Shown here: piece after piece, positions 1-8,077 of the stretch
How positions within the stretch are numbered: position 1 is the stretch's first letter
Layout of the letters: each line of letters begins with the position of its first letter
NCBI GenBank assembly: GCA_902782985.1
Contig: CACZPC010000141.1
Location: 1-12,763, forward strand
Source of the DNA: Oscillospiraceae bacterium
Lineage (GTDB): Bacteria > Bacillota > Clostridia > Saccharofermentanales > Saccharofermentanaceae
Direction of reading: 5' to 3'
DNA: 12,763 nt
Translations under genes and position numbers: made by a program
Notes under the pieces: generated by a model
Told to the model about the DNA's origin: nothing
The model's database searches: none
The model's input: only the letters and a program-made list of their open reading frames with translations

Positions 1-9
1 ATTCTGCAA

Positions 10-732
10 ATGGAAAAATTCATATATATAGCCGACGATGACGATAATATCCGTAATCTTCTCAAATCATTCCTGGAACGCGAAGGATATATCTGTACGG
101 CATTTCCCACAGGTGATGATCTGCTCAAGAAATTCATAACCGATCCCTGTGATCTTATAATCCTTGATGTTATGATGCCCGGAAGAGACGGTTTCTTCAT
201 TCTGAGCGAACTTCGAAAGATAAGTAACGTACCGATAATCATGCTTACAGCCAGAGATTCAGATGCTGATTATATCGAGGGTCTAAATCTCGGAAGTGAT
301 GATTATTTCACCAAGCCCTTCTCCCCCATCAAACTCGTTACAAAAGTTAAGTCCGTATTCAGAAGGCTGGACGATACGGCAGGAGAATCAAATCTCCCTG
401 CATCTTCAGACGATGATCTCGTTTATGCCGATATTACGATCAACAGAAAAGCAAAGACTGCAACGCTCAAAGGAAGCGATCTTCCGCTCACGCCCAATGA
501 ATATGCTTTATTATCATATCTCATCGTCAATCGCGACAGAGCAATTCCCAGAGCAGAGCTTCTCGATAAGATCTGGGGATATGAGACTGAGATCGAGACG
601 CGCGTAGCAGACGATACGGTCAAGAGACTTAGAAAAAAACTGACTGATTCCGATGCGAAGATCACTACCGTATGGGGATACGGATTCAGATTATCCGTAA
701 GGGATGAAGAAACCGACAATGAGACCAAATAA
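10..732 (+). CDS. Two-component response regulator, OmpR/PhoB family (receiver + winged helix)
   Basis: A 240-residue DNA-binding response regulator, the normal length for this family. The receiver domain (about residues 3-120) has the acidic pocket in the run ADDDD (8-12), the phospho-acceptor Asp53 in LIILDVMMPG, the switch Thr80 in MLTARD, and Lys102 in YFTKPF. After an acidic linker, residues 138-231 form an OmpR-type winged helix with LTPNEYALLSYL, IWGYE, TVKRLRKKL and the C-terminal hairpin VWGYGFRL. It should be phosphorylated by the kinase encoded directly downstream, whose start lies inside this gene's last codons, so the pair is very probably co-transcribed and translationally coupled. 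Only nine bases precede the ATG, so promoter and ribosome-binding site cannot be judged. The target genes are unknown; the domain assignment is certain. Confidence 0.95.
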   Translation: MEKFIYIADDDDNIRNLLKSFLEREGYICTAFPTGDDLLKKFITDPCDLIILDVMMPGRDGFFILSELRKISNVPIIMLTARDSDADYIEGLNLGSDDYFTKPFSPIKLVTKVKSVFRRLDDTAGESNLPASSDDDLVYADITINRKAKTATLKGSDLPLTPNEYALLSYLIVNRDRAIPRAELLDKIWGYETEIETRVADDTVKRLRKKLTDSDAKITTVWGYGFRLSVRDEETDNETK

Positions 733-2278
733 GAAATCCTTCAGGATCCCCATAGCATTACATATATATTCTTCTCTGATATTGGTAGCACTTATCACAG
801 TACTTATGATAGGTCTGTCAAATCAACTGATATTCAAGACATATATCGCATCTGAATGTGATAAGCGAATAACAAATGCTGTAAATTCATGTACTGCTTT
901 CGCAGAAGCGTGGAGAGAGACCTTATCTGCCGATCAGGCGGCTTCGTCTGCAACTTTAAGGGAGAATCTATTAAATTCCATAGTTGCATCAACAGACATA
1001 TCCAATGATGCATCGATAGTACTTCTCACCGCTCCGCTGGGTACTTCGAGCAGTCAGGATACGACAGTCCTGTGGCCGAGTCCCTCAAATTACAATTCCA
1101 TGTATATAAGATCGGTAGATGTCTTAAACACGATCCTTTCAGAGAATGAACTTGTTAATGATACCATCACAAGATCTGTAATATATAAAGACAGCGAAGT
1201 ATATTACAGATTTGTCGGACTTGATTATACCGACCCGTCATGCGAAGCGGACACTGATACCCCTTATGCTTCGGATGCCGATCAGTATTATCTTCTGATC
1301 TATATCGATTCGAGTTCCTATTATTCATTCTATAATGCACTTCATTTAGCACTTTTAAGATCCATCGTATTTGCCGTTATCTGCTCAGCTATCATGAGCA
1401 TCCTCGTTGCAAGTCCTATCTATATCTCCGCCCGTAAGCTTTCAAGATTTGCAGCAAGGGTCGGAAAAGGCGATTTCACTCCTGTCAAAGGCCATATTGT
1501 CAGCCGTGAACTGTCAGACCTCGGAGATATCATGAATTCAATGGCTACAAGACTTGAGAAATCCGATATAGAACAGAAGACTTTCTTTCAGAATGCTTCT
1601 CACGAATTAAGGACACCTCTTATGTCCATACAGGGTTATGCCGAGGGAATCAAATATGACATCTTCGATGAAGAAAAGAAAGAGGAAGCCGTAGACATCA
1701 TAATCAGCGAGACTACAAGACTTTCAAATCTGGTGGAAAACCTCCTTTCGATATCAAAGATGGATATGAGCCGAAGCGGTAATTATCAGGTCAAGAAACA
1801 GATGCTAGAAGTACGTGAGATTACCGAATCCGTAATTGATAAGGTCAGAGGCGGGTTCCTTCACGCAGGCAAACAACTGGTCAATGAATTTGATATCGAC
1901 GATGTTTATATCTATGCCAATGAGGGTGATATTTTCAGGATGCTCGAAAACATCTTCTCGAACTGCTTAAGATATGCCGAGAATACAGTCGTATTCAGAT
2001 GTACATATGATATCTCTCACGTAACGTTCCGGATAAGTGATGACGGTCCCGGTATCAGCGAAGAGGTTCAGAAGCATCTTTTCGAAAGATTCGCGAAAGG
2101 CTCCGACGGCAAACACGGTATCGGACTTGCTCTCGCAAACTCCATTGCCGCCGAACACGGAGGAACCATAACCGCTTACAATAAAGATGACGGTACAACG
2201 GGAGCCGTATTCGAGATCAGGATACCTACAGCAAAATGCCGTGAGCAGCTGTCTAAGATCAATAATGAAGGCAATTAA
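719..2278 (+). CDS. Membrane sensor histidine kinase (HAMP, HisKA, HATPase_c)
   Basis: Cognate sensor kinase of the preceding regulator. From the ATG at 719 it is 519 residues. A hydrophobic segment lies near residues 10-35, followed by an extracytoplasmic region of about 170 residues rich in Ser, Asp and Tyr, a second membrane segment near 208-236 and a HAMP linker to about 285. The HisKA helix carries the phospho-acceptor His295 in NASHELRTP. The ATPase domain has an N box (NIFSN, about 411-415), a G1 box (DDGPG, 441-445), an F box (LFERFAKG) and a G2 box (HGIGLALA). All catalytic boxes are present. An in-frame ATG at 704 would add five residues, but the AAGGG ahead of it touches the start codon. 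The ATG at 719 has only weak purine-rich sequence upstream and overlaps the regulator by 14 bp, which suggests coupled translation. The sensor domain resembles nothing I can name, so the signal is unknown. Confidence 0.93.
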   Translation: MRPNKKSFRIPIALHIYSSLILVALITVLMIGLSNQLIFKTYIASECDKRITNAVNSCTAFAEAWRETLSADQAASSATLRENLLNSIVASTDISNDASIVLLTAPLGTSSSQDTTVLWPSPSNYNSMYIRSVDVLNTILSENELVNDTITRSVIYKDSEVYYRFVGLDYTDPSCEADTDTPYASDADQYYLLIYIDSSSYYSFYNALHLALLRSIVFAVICSAIMSILVASPIYISARKLSRFAARVGKGDFTPVKGHIVSRELSDLGDIMNSMATRLEKSDIEQKTFFQNASHELRTPLMSIQGYAEGIKYDIFDEEKKEEAVDIIISETTRLSNLVENLLSISKMDMSRSGNYQVKKQMLEVREITESVIDKVRGGFLHAGKQLVNEFDIDDVYIYANEGDIFRMLENIFSNCLRYAENTVVFRCTYDISHVTFRISDDGPGISEEVQKHLFERFAKGSDGKHGIGLALANSIAAEHGGTITAYNKDDGTTGAVFEIRIPTAKCREQLSKINNEGN

Positions 2279-2282
2279 ACAG

Positions 2283-2305
2283 AAAGAGTCCGTGAAGGAC
2301 TCTTT
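2283..2305. terminator. Bidirectional hairpin terminator between convergent genes
   Basis: A perfect 9-bp inverted repeat (AAAGAGTCC and GGACTCTTT) with a 5-nt loop GTGAA lies just after the kinase stop codon. On the plus strand the stem runs into TTTTCTATTCTT, a reasonable rho-independent tail for the two-component operon. On the minus strand the T tract is shorter, so termination of the fusion gene at 2313 from that side is likely but weaker. Confidence 0.75.
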
Positions 2306-2312
2306 TCTATTC

Positions 2313-3680
2313 TTACATCCTGCCTTCAAATTCAACAAGATCCGGATATTCTCCGGAGAATCCTCTCTCGGGAAGCGACATAAGGAAAGACATATCATCA
2401 TCACTTAAGGTGAAGTCATAAAGATCGAGATTATTCTTCATATTAACGGGATTATTTGCTTTGGGGATTACCGATATTCCCTGCTGGATCAGGAACTTCA
2501 GCATAAGCTTCTGCGGACTTACTTCATACTTACGGGCAAACTTCAGTACAGTCTCATCCTCATTCAGTCTTCCTCTTCCGACCGGACTCCAGGCCTGAAC
2601 ATGGATATCGTTAGCCCTGCAGTAATCAACAGCATACTGCTGCATATATCCTATATGGAGCTCAAGCTGATCGACCATAGGCTTTATATTGCAGTTTTCG
2701 GTAATGACACGAATGTGATGAGGAAGAAAATTACTTACGCCGATAGCTTTGATCTTTCCGTCTTTATACAGCTTCTCCATCGCTTTCCATGTCTCTATCA
2801 GCTTACGCTTCCACTCATTATCCCGTGCTGACAGCTTGGGCCAATGAACAAGATAAAGATCAAGATAGTCTGTACCTAACTTTGAAACTGATTCTTCAAA
2901 TGCTTTAAATGTCTGCTCATACCCGAACTGTGTAGGCCAGATCTTACTTGCAATAAAGACCTCTCCTCTTTTAAGACCGGATTCCCTAAATTCAGAACCG
3001 ACAACCTCTTCAGTATAATAAAATGAAGCCGTATCAAGGTATCTGTAACCCATATCAAGTGCATTTCGTACAGAACCATTATCGCACTTATATGTACCGA
3101 ATCCTACAGGATCGATCTCCACTCCGTTATAAAGTTTATATGTCTCTTTGGATGAAGGAACACGGTATCTCATATCGAAAAATTCAAAAGGAGTCTGCCC
3201 GTCAAGCTTAGTGCCTTTTCCCTCACCTGTTATCTCAAAGCCGCATTTTTGCAGGACATGACCGGATACGGCATTATCTTTATTAAATGAAGAATGAAGA
3301 ACTCTTTGATGCAAAACTTCTGTTCCGAACTTAACAAGTGCAGTCATGACCTCAGTACCATATCCCTTACGCCAGTGATCCTTTGCAAGATTATAACCGG
3401 TGGAAAAGCAGTCGATCTCAGGCTTATAGTAGATCCCGCAGCTCCCGCACATATAATTGTCTTCATCCTTAATGCAGACAGCAAAATCAAAGGCGGTATC
3501 GCTTTCGATATCAACAGTACTAAGCCACGCTTTAGTATCTTCAACACTTCGGTGAGTGTTATAGATCATATATCTTGTTACTTCGGGATCGCTCGTCCAT
3601 CTCTCAAAAGCAGCTTCGGCATCATCGATCGTAATAGGTCTTAAGATAAGTCTTTCGGTCTCGATCACGGGAGTTCTCAT
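2313..3680 (-). CDS. Fusion protein: N-terminal GNAT acetyltransferase and C-terminal aldo/keto reductase
   Basis: One uninterrupted frame of 455 residues with two enzymes that are usually separate proteins. Residues 1-174 are a RimJ/RimL-like GNAT N-acetyltransferase: the opening ETERLILRPIT, the acetyl-CoA loop HWRKGYGTE (102-110), and NKDNAVSGHVLQKCGF (133-148). Residues 179-455 are a complete aldo/keto reductase: NGVEIDPVGFGTY, the tetrad Asp216 and Tyr221 in LDTASFY, Lys246 in IASKIW and His279 in YLVHWP, then GVSNF (314-318), AWSPVGRG and a cofactor-region segment ISVIPKANNP. The linker is only about five residues. The start has an AGGTGA seven bases upstream (3688-3693). The gene stands alone between two hairpins and runs opposite to the kinase operon. 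The family predicts NAD(P)H-dependent carbonyl reduction and acetyl transfer from acetyl-CoA; neither substrate can be read from the sequence. Confidence 0.92.
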   Translation of the reverse strand: MRTPVIETERLILRPITIDDAEAAFERWTSDPEVTRYMIYNTHRSVEDTKAWLSTVDIESDTAFDFAVCIKDEDNYMCGSCGIYYKPEIDCFSTGYNLAKDHWRKGYGTEVMTALVKFGTEVLHQRVLHSSFNKDNAVSGHVLQKCGFEITGEGKGTKLDGQTPFEFFDMRYRVPSSKETYKLYNGVEIDPVGFGTYKCDNGSVRNALDMGYRYLDTASFYYTEEVVGSEFRESGLKRGEVFIASKIWPTQFGYEQTFKAFEESVSKLGTDYLDLYLVHWPKLSARDNEWKRKLIETWKAMEKLYKDGKIKAIGVSNFLPHHIRVITENCNIKPMVDQLELHIGYMQQYAVDYCRANDIHVQAWSPVGRGRLNEDETVLKFARKYEVSPQKLMLKFLIQQGISVIPKANNPVNMKNNLDLYDFTLSDDDMSFLMSLPERGFSGEYPDLVEFEGRM

Positions 3681-3740
3681 ATGCTGTTCACCTGCTTATA
3701 TATTTGATAGTTCTAATCTTAACATGAAACCGGACAAACA

Positions 3741-3771
3741 AAAAAGACGGACCGCAGAAGTCCGTCTTTTT
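3741..3771 (-). terminator. Strong rho-independent terminator of rny
   Basis: A perfect 12-bp inverted repeat (AAAAAGACGGAC and GTCCGTCTTTTT) with a 7-nt loop lies about 20 bp beyond the rny stop codon. Read on the minus strand, the G+C-rich core is followed by TTTTTTGTTTG, a textbook terminator. It separates rny from the fusion gene on the same strand, so the fusion gene probably has its own promoter in the 60 bp between the hairpin and its start. I could not pick a convincing -35/-10 pair there; only AT-rich TATATA-like sequence near 3697-3702 is visible. Confidence 0.88.
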
Positions 3772-3791
3772 GTTTTAGATGAATATCACAA

Positions 3792-5354
3792 TTATTTAGC
3801 AACGTCCGTGGCACGTGTCTCACGAATAATGTTGACTTTGATCTGACCGGGATAATCAAGCTCATCCTCGATCTTCTTACATATCTGACGAGCCTTGAGA
3901 ACCATCTCATCATCTCCGACCTTCTCAGGGGAAACGATAACTCGGATCTCACGACCTGCCTGAATAGCATAACTCTTCTCGACGCCGTCGAAGCTTGTAG
4001 CGATCTCCTCGAGTTTCTGTATTCGCTTAATATACGTCTCGAGATTCTCACGTCTTGCTCCGGGCCTTGCAGCCGAGATAGCATCTGCTGCAGCAACAAG
4101 ACAAGCAACTGCTGTCTTGGCTTCAACATCACCATGATGTGCTTCAATGGCATTGATGACATCGTCAGACTCATGGTACTTTCTTGCAATATCTGCACCG
4201 AGCTCGATATGCGTACCTTCCTGCTCGAAGTCAACGGCTTTTCCGATATCGTGCAGGAGACCTGCTCTCTTGGCGAATGTGACGTCAAGACCGAGCTCGC
4301 CGGCCATCATAGCTGCTATCCAGCTAACCTCGATCGAGTGCTGGAGAACATTCTGGCCAAAGCTCGTACGATATTTGAGTTTACCCAAAAGCTTTATGAT
4401 CTCAGGGTGAAGGTTCATGACGCCGGTCTCATAAGCGGCTCTTTCACCTTCCTGCTTAATTGTCTGATTAATTTCCTTCCTTGCTTTATTGGCCATCTCC
4501 TCGATCCTTGCCGGATGGATTCGTCCGTCCGTAACAAGCTTCTCGATGGTAAGCCTTGCGATCTCACGTCTGATGGGATCGAATGATGAAAGGATAACTG
4601 CTTCCGGTGTATCATCGATAATAAGATCTACACCGGTGATCGTCTCGATGGCACGAATATTACGTCCCTCACGACCGATGATCCTACCCTTCATCTCGTC
4701 ATTAGGAAGGTTAACAACAGAAACGGTTGCTTCTGAAACATAATCGGATGCATATCTCTGGATCGATGTGACGATAATGTCCTTGGCGATCCTGTCGGCA
4801 TCCTGCTTAGTTTTCTCTTCCATCTGCTTGAGCATGGTAGCCATGTCATGACTGTATTCTCTCTCGGCTGCTTCAAGAACAAGTGTCCTTGCTTCCTGAA
4901 TAGAAAGACCTGATATGCTCTCAAGTTCCTTAGACTTTCTGAATTCAAGATCCTTGGTCCTTGCCTGCATCTCAGCTACATCCTGGAGTCTCTTATCGAG
5001 TTCTGCACGCTTTTGTTCTGCGTTAGCGAGCATCTTATCGACATTGTCTTCCTTCTGCTCAAGCTTGTTTCTCTCTCTGGCAAGCTCCTGTCTCTTCTCT
5101 CTGACATCATGCTCTAATTCAACACGAGCCTTTGAGATTTCTTCCTTCGCCTGCAAGAGGAGTTCTCTTTTGCGATTCTCGGCATCTTTCTGAGCGTCGG
5201 CAATAAGCTTGTTATTGCTTTCCTCTGCTTTAACTGCATCTTCCTGCAACTGCTTCTGCTGCGCTGATAATCCGCGCTTATAGTAAACATTTACACAAAT
5301 AGCACCTATGGCACCACCGAGAACCAAACCAATGATTAAAAATAACCACTGCAT
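3792..5354 (-). CDS. rny: Ribonuclease Y (membrane-anchored endoribonuclease)
   Basis: RNase Y starts mRNA decay and processing by endonucleolytic cleavage at the membrane. The protein is 520 residues, the same size as well-known homologues. Residues 1-24 form the N-terminal membrane anchor. Residues 28-150 are a long charged coiled coil rich in Lys, Glu, Arg and Gln. The KH RNA-binding domain carries [15 protein letters not shown] (223-237). The HD phosphohydrolase domain has His339 in LQHSIEV, the HD pair His368-Asp369 in LLHDIGK, and EAHHGD (404-409). The C-terminus ends with the family-typical VNIIRETRA. The start is firm: GGAGGTG (5363-5369) lies eight bases upstream of the ATG. It is a single gene with its own terminator, divergent from the pseudouridine synthase gene. 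Nothing appears truncated or altered. Confidence 0.98.
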   Translation of the reverse strand: MQWLFLIIGLVLGGAIGAICVNVYYKRGLSAQQKQLQEDAVKAEESNNKLIADAQKDAENRKRELLLQAKEEISKARVELEHDVREKRQELARERNKLEQKEDNVDKMLANAEQKRAELDKRLQDVAEMQARTKDLEFRKSKELESISGLSIQEARTLVLEAAEREYSHDMATMLKQMEEKTKQDADRIAKDIIVTSIQRYASDYVSEATVSVVNLPNDEMKGRIIGREGRNIRAIETITGVDLIIDDTPEAVILSSFDPIRREIARLTIEKLVTDGRIHPARIEEMANKARKEINQTIKQEGERAAYETGVMNLHPEIIKLLGKLKYRTSFGQNVLQHSIEVSWIAAMMAGELGLDVTFAKRAGLLHDIGKAVDFEQEGTHIELGADIARKYHESDDVINAIEAHHGDVEAKTAVACLVAAADAISAARPGARRENLETYIKRIQKLEEIATSFDGVEKSYAIQAGREIRVIVSPEKVGDDEMVLKARQICKKIEDELDYPGQIKVNIIRETRATDVAK

Positions 5355-5379
5355 TAGGTACTCACCTCCAAATATTTAG

Positions 5380-5409
5380 TTGTCAAAGTTCAATTTAATG
5401 GGCTATCAT
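5380..5409 (+). promoter_or_regulatory. Candidate sigma-A-type promoter for the pseudouridine synthase gene
   Basis: TTGTCA (5380-5385) and TATCAT (5404-5409) each match five of six consensus bases and are 18 bp apart, which would place transcription start near 5416, some 55 bases before the proposed start codon. The region is AT-rich, so chance matches are likely. I did not find a convincing promoter for rny on the opposite strand, although one must lie here or upstream. Confidence 0.35.
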
Positions 5410-5458
5410 AAGCCATGAATTATTGTAAAAATAATATGATGATATGTCAAGGAGACCG

Positions 5459-5464
5459 AAAGGA
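5459..5464 (+). promoter_or_regulatory. Ribosome-binding site deciding the pseudouridine synthase start
   Basis: AAAGGA lies six bases before the ATG at 5471. The earlier in-frame ATG at 5444 is preceded only by AT-rich sequence with no Shine-Dalgarno match, so 5471 is the better start. Confidence 0.6.
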
Positions 5465-5470
5465 CGGCAG

Positions 5471-6421
5471 ATGCAATTTAACCTTACGGTAACAGATGAA
5501 CTAAGCGGGAAAGAACTGCGCGATATCATGCGTGACGAGCTCAAGATGAGCCGCACCATGATAAAAAAGATCAAGCTTTACGGTGTGCTGGAAGTTAACG
5601 GAGAACATCGACGAGTGATCGATACAGTCAAGACCGGAGATAAGATATTCGCATCCTACGGAGAGGAGCAGGAGAAACTTAACAGCGACCCGATGATACC
5701 TGTTCTATATGAGGATGAGTATATTGCAGTTGTCGTTAAACCTGCTGGTATAGTCACACATCCGTGCCATAATCATCTGGATGATTCTGTTCTTACCAGA
5801 TTGTCGGATAATACTCTTCATCCCGTTATGCGACTTGATCGCGAGACGAGCGGTCTTATGATAGTTGCAAAGAGCGGATATATTCATAATGCAATGATTA
5901 ATATCAAGATCAGAAAGAAATATATCGCTTCTGTATACGGTATCTATGAAGATAATAACGGTACGATCGATCTTCCCATCAGAAGACGGCCTGAATCTGT
6001 CATGATAAGAGAAGTTACTTCGGCTGATGATCCTAATGGCAAAGAGTGTATAACTCATTTCAGGACTGTATATGAAGATAAGAAAAATAATATCTCGCTC
6101 GTCGAATTCATTCTCGGGACAGGCAGATGTCATCAGATAAGAGTACATTCGACACATATGGGACACCCTCTGATAGGAGACGGTCTCTACGGTCCTAATT
6201 CTACAGATAATCCCAATGACGGATTTCCGGATTCCGCACAACTGGATGAACTTATCGGACGTCAGGGACTTCATGCATATTCATTAACTTTCGAGCATCC
6301 CGTAACACATGAGACGATGCATTTTATGTCTGATCTTCCCGAGGATATACGAAGACTTTTCCCTGAAAGATCAGGAGAATTCTTCCACGAGCTTCTTAGC
6401 GAGGTCGACGGACTCGTCTGA
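5471..6421 (+). CDS. RluA-family RNA pseudouridine synthase
   Basis: Converts selected uridines in RNA, most probably rRNA, to pseudouridine. From the ATG at 5471 it has 316 residues, normal for the family. An N-terminal S4-like RNA-binding segment (about residues 8-60, with the pattern MIKKIKLYGVLEVNG) is followed by the catalytic domain: VVVKPAGIVTHP (88-99), MRLDRETSGL with catalytic Asp123, KKYIASVYG, and the conserved C-terminal motif GRCHQIRVH. An alternative start at 5444 would add nine basic residues but lacks a ribosome-binding site. The gene is divergent from rny and converges on recN; its last 51 bp are also the end of recN on the other strand. I cannot tell RluD-like from other RluA-type specificities by eye, so I give no symbol. 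Confidence 0.93.
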   Translation: MQFNLTVTDELSGKELRDIMRDELKMSRTMIKKIKLYGVLEVNGEHRRVIDTVKTGDKIFASYGEEQEKLNSDPMIPVLYEDEYIAVVVKPAGIVTHPCHNHLDDSVLTRLSDNTLHPVMRLDRETSGLMIVAKSGYIHNAMINIKIRKKYIASVYGIYEDNNGTIDLPIRRRPESVMIREVTSADDPNGKECITHFRTVYEDKKNNISLVEFILGTGRCHQIRVHSTHMGHPLIGDGLYGPNSTDNPNDGFPDSAQLDELIGRQGLHAYSLTFEHPVTHETMHFMSDLPEDIRRLFPERSGEFFHELLSEVDGLV

Positions 6422-8065
6422 TACGGAACCTGACAGAAGTCTTGATACTTCGATTATCTTAGATTCGGGATCAAGACACGTAACGGATGCCTTCGTAGAA
6501 TCTTTATCAGAGGTCTTGGCTATCAGGAAATTATGATCGGCAGCTGCCGCTATCTGTGAAGTATGAGTAACGCATAATACCTGATGGCTTCGGGAGATCA
6601 TATGAAGTTTATTGGCTATGGCTCCCGATGCCCTGCCCGATACTCCTGTATCTATTTCATCAAATATCAATGTTGACACGGGGTCGGCACCTGACAGTAT
6701 ACACTTTACAGCCAACATGATCCTGGATGCTTCACCACCCGATGCCGTAGATGCTAAGCTCTTGGAGTCTTCACCCGGATTAGCGGTAAAAACGAATATA
6801 ACATCATCGATTCCGTGAGCCGAGAAAAACCTCTCCTTACTTCTTCTCACAAAATCAACGCCGAATACGGCTTTGGGCATCTCGAGATCATGGAGCTGAT
6901 CACTGATCTTCTCAGACAATCTGACTGCATAGATGCGACGCTGAGCAGTAAGTGCCTCGGCAGCATTTAACAGCTCGGATTCGACCTCGCTCCTTCTTTT
7001 CCTGAGATTCACAAGGAGGTCGGCACTTTCCTTAAGATCATTCAGCTCATCCTCCGCTTTGTATCTGAAAGCATTCAGTTCACTGATACCATTGCAGGAA
7101 TATTTAGATTTCAGGTCATAAAGAAGGCCGAGTCTTGATGTTATAAGATCAGCTTCTTCCCTGCTATATGACGAACCTGAAGCAATATCGCTTATATCGC
7201 CCGAAATGCTCTCTGCATCAGCAAGAAGAGACTTCAGTTTATCGGTGATCTCCTTATACGAATCATCAGAAGATAAAAGCTTTTCGAATGCCGTCGTGCA
7301 TCCTCTTATACGATCTATAACATTATACCCGCGACTGTCATCCGAATTTATAAGCTCGTCAGCTTCACTTAATATGGATGCATTCTTCTCTAGAAGCTTG
7401 AAAGACCTGTTCTTAGTAACAAGTTCTTCCTCTTCACCCTCATAAAAGCCGGCATCCGATATCTCCTTTATGGCAAATTGAAGATATTCCTTACGTCCCT
7501 CAAGTGAAGAAGGCATAGCTGATAATCTTCTGATATCAAGAACGATCTCCTTATATTCTGAAAGGAGTGCCGTATAAGAATCGATATACGGCCGGAGTTC
7601 GTCACCGCCAAAGCTGTCAAGCATTTCGACATGAGATGATTCATCAAATATCTTCTGCGTATCATGCTGACCGTGGATATTAACAAGGAAAGAACTTATG
7701 ACCTTAAGAACGGCAAGTACCACTGTCCTCCCGTTCACTCTGGCTAAGCTCTTTCCGTCTCTTGAAATCCTCCTGCTGATTATAAGCTGATCATCAGAAG
7801 TATCTATGCCGCTGTCGGAAAGCATTTCGCGAAGTTGATCACTGTCGGAATCAGATATGTCGAAGACGGCTTCAACATATGCATTATCTTCACCTGTACG
7901 TATAAGATTCTTACTTGCCTTACCGCCCAGTATAAGATCTATGGCATCGATAAGAAGCGATTTACCTGCACCGGTCTCACCTGATATGACATTAAGACCG
8001 TTCTCAGGTTCAAGAACGGCATGAGATATAACGGCGAAATTCTCGATCTCCAGTCTTATGAGCAT
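6371..8065 (-). CDS. recN: DNA repair ATPase RecN (SMC-like)
   Basis: RecN is an SMC-like ATPase recruited early to DNA double-strand breaks. The protein has 564 residues, normal length. It starts with the family opening RLEIENFAVI. The Walker A loop GETGAGKS is at 29-36, and NIHGQHDTQ (129-137) is a RecN hallmark. A coiled-coil middle region (about 160-385) is followed by the ABC signature STASGGEASR (439-448), Walker B TLIFDEID (465-472) and the switch His501 in CVTHTSQIA. The gene starts 12 bp after the argR stop with only a weak GGAA as ribosome-binding site, so it is probably translated in coupling with argR, as in the recognised argR(ahrC)-recN pairing of Bacillota. The 3' end overlaps the convergent pseudouridine synthase gene by 51 bp. 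No terminator hairpin follows. Confidence 0.97.
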   Translation of the reverse strand: MLIRLEIENFAVISHAVLEPENGLNVISGETGAGKSLLIDAIDLILGGKASKNLIRTGEDNAYVEAVFDISDSDSDQLREMLSDSGIDTSDDQLIISRRISRDGKSLARVNGRTVVLAVLKVISSFLVNIHGQHDTQKIFDESSHVEMLDSFGGDELRPYIDSYTALLSEYKEIVLDIRRLSAMPSSLEGRKEYLQFAIKEISDAGFYEGEEEELVTKNRSFKLLEKNASILSEADELINSDDSRGYNVIDRIRGCTTAFEKLLSSDDSYKEITDKLKSLLADAESISGDISDIASGSSYSREEADLITSRLGLLYDLKSKYSCNGISELNAFRYKAEDELNDLKESADLLVNLRKRRSEVESELLNAAEALTAQRRIYAVRLSEKISDQLHDLEMPKAVFGVDFVRRSKERFFSAHGIDDVIFVFTANPGEDSKSLASTASGGEASRIMLAVKCILSGADPVSTLIFDEIDTGVSGRASGAIANKLHMISRSHQVLCVTHTSQIAAAADHNFLIAKTSDKDSTKASVTCLDPESKIIEVSRLLSGSVSDESVDLAKKLVEEFS

Positions 8066-8077
8066 CTTAAGTTCCGA

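Noticed and set aside
1967..2404. Minus-strand open frame of 145 codons opposite the kinase ATPase domain
   Set aside because: It lies antisense to clearly conserved histidine kinase boxes, crosses the terminator and fusion gene end, and shows no protein-like motifs.
2876..3211. Possible separate start for the aldo/keto reductase, such as the Met near residue 170 of the fusion
   Set aside because: No Shine-Dalgarno sequence precedes it, and that Met lies in the last strand of the GNAT domain within one continuous frame.
4915..5193. Plus-strand open frame opposite the rny coiled coil, rich in Ser, Leu and Phe
   Set aside because: It is the antisense of a Lys/Glu-rich coiled coil, without a ribosome-binding site or recognisable domain.
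5381..5386. Perfect TTGACA on the minus strand upstream of rny, as a -35 element
   Set aside because: A -10 element 17 bp downstream would fall at or beyond the rny ribosome-binding site, and no TATAAT-like sequence is there.
5414..5431. CATGAAT half-site with AT-rich centre, resembling part of an ARG box, between rny and the pseudouridine synthase gene
   Set aside because: Only one half matches; the other half lacks the ATTCA-like arm, and such half-sites are common in AT-rich spacers.
6436..6451. Short inverted repeat GAAGT/ACTTC just after the pseudouridine synthase stop, as a terminator
   Set aside because: A 5-bp AT-containing stem without a T tract, located within recN coding sequence.
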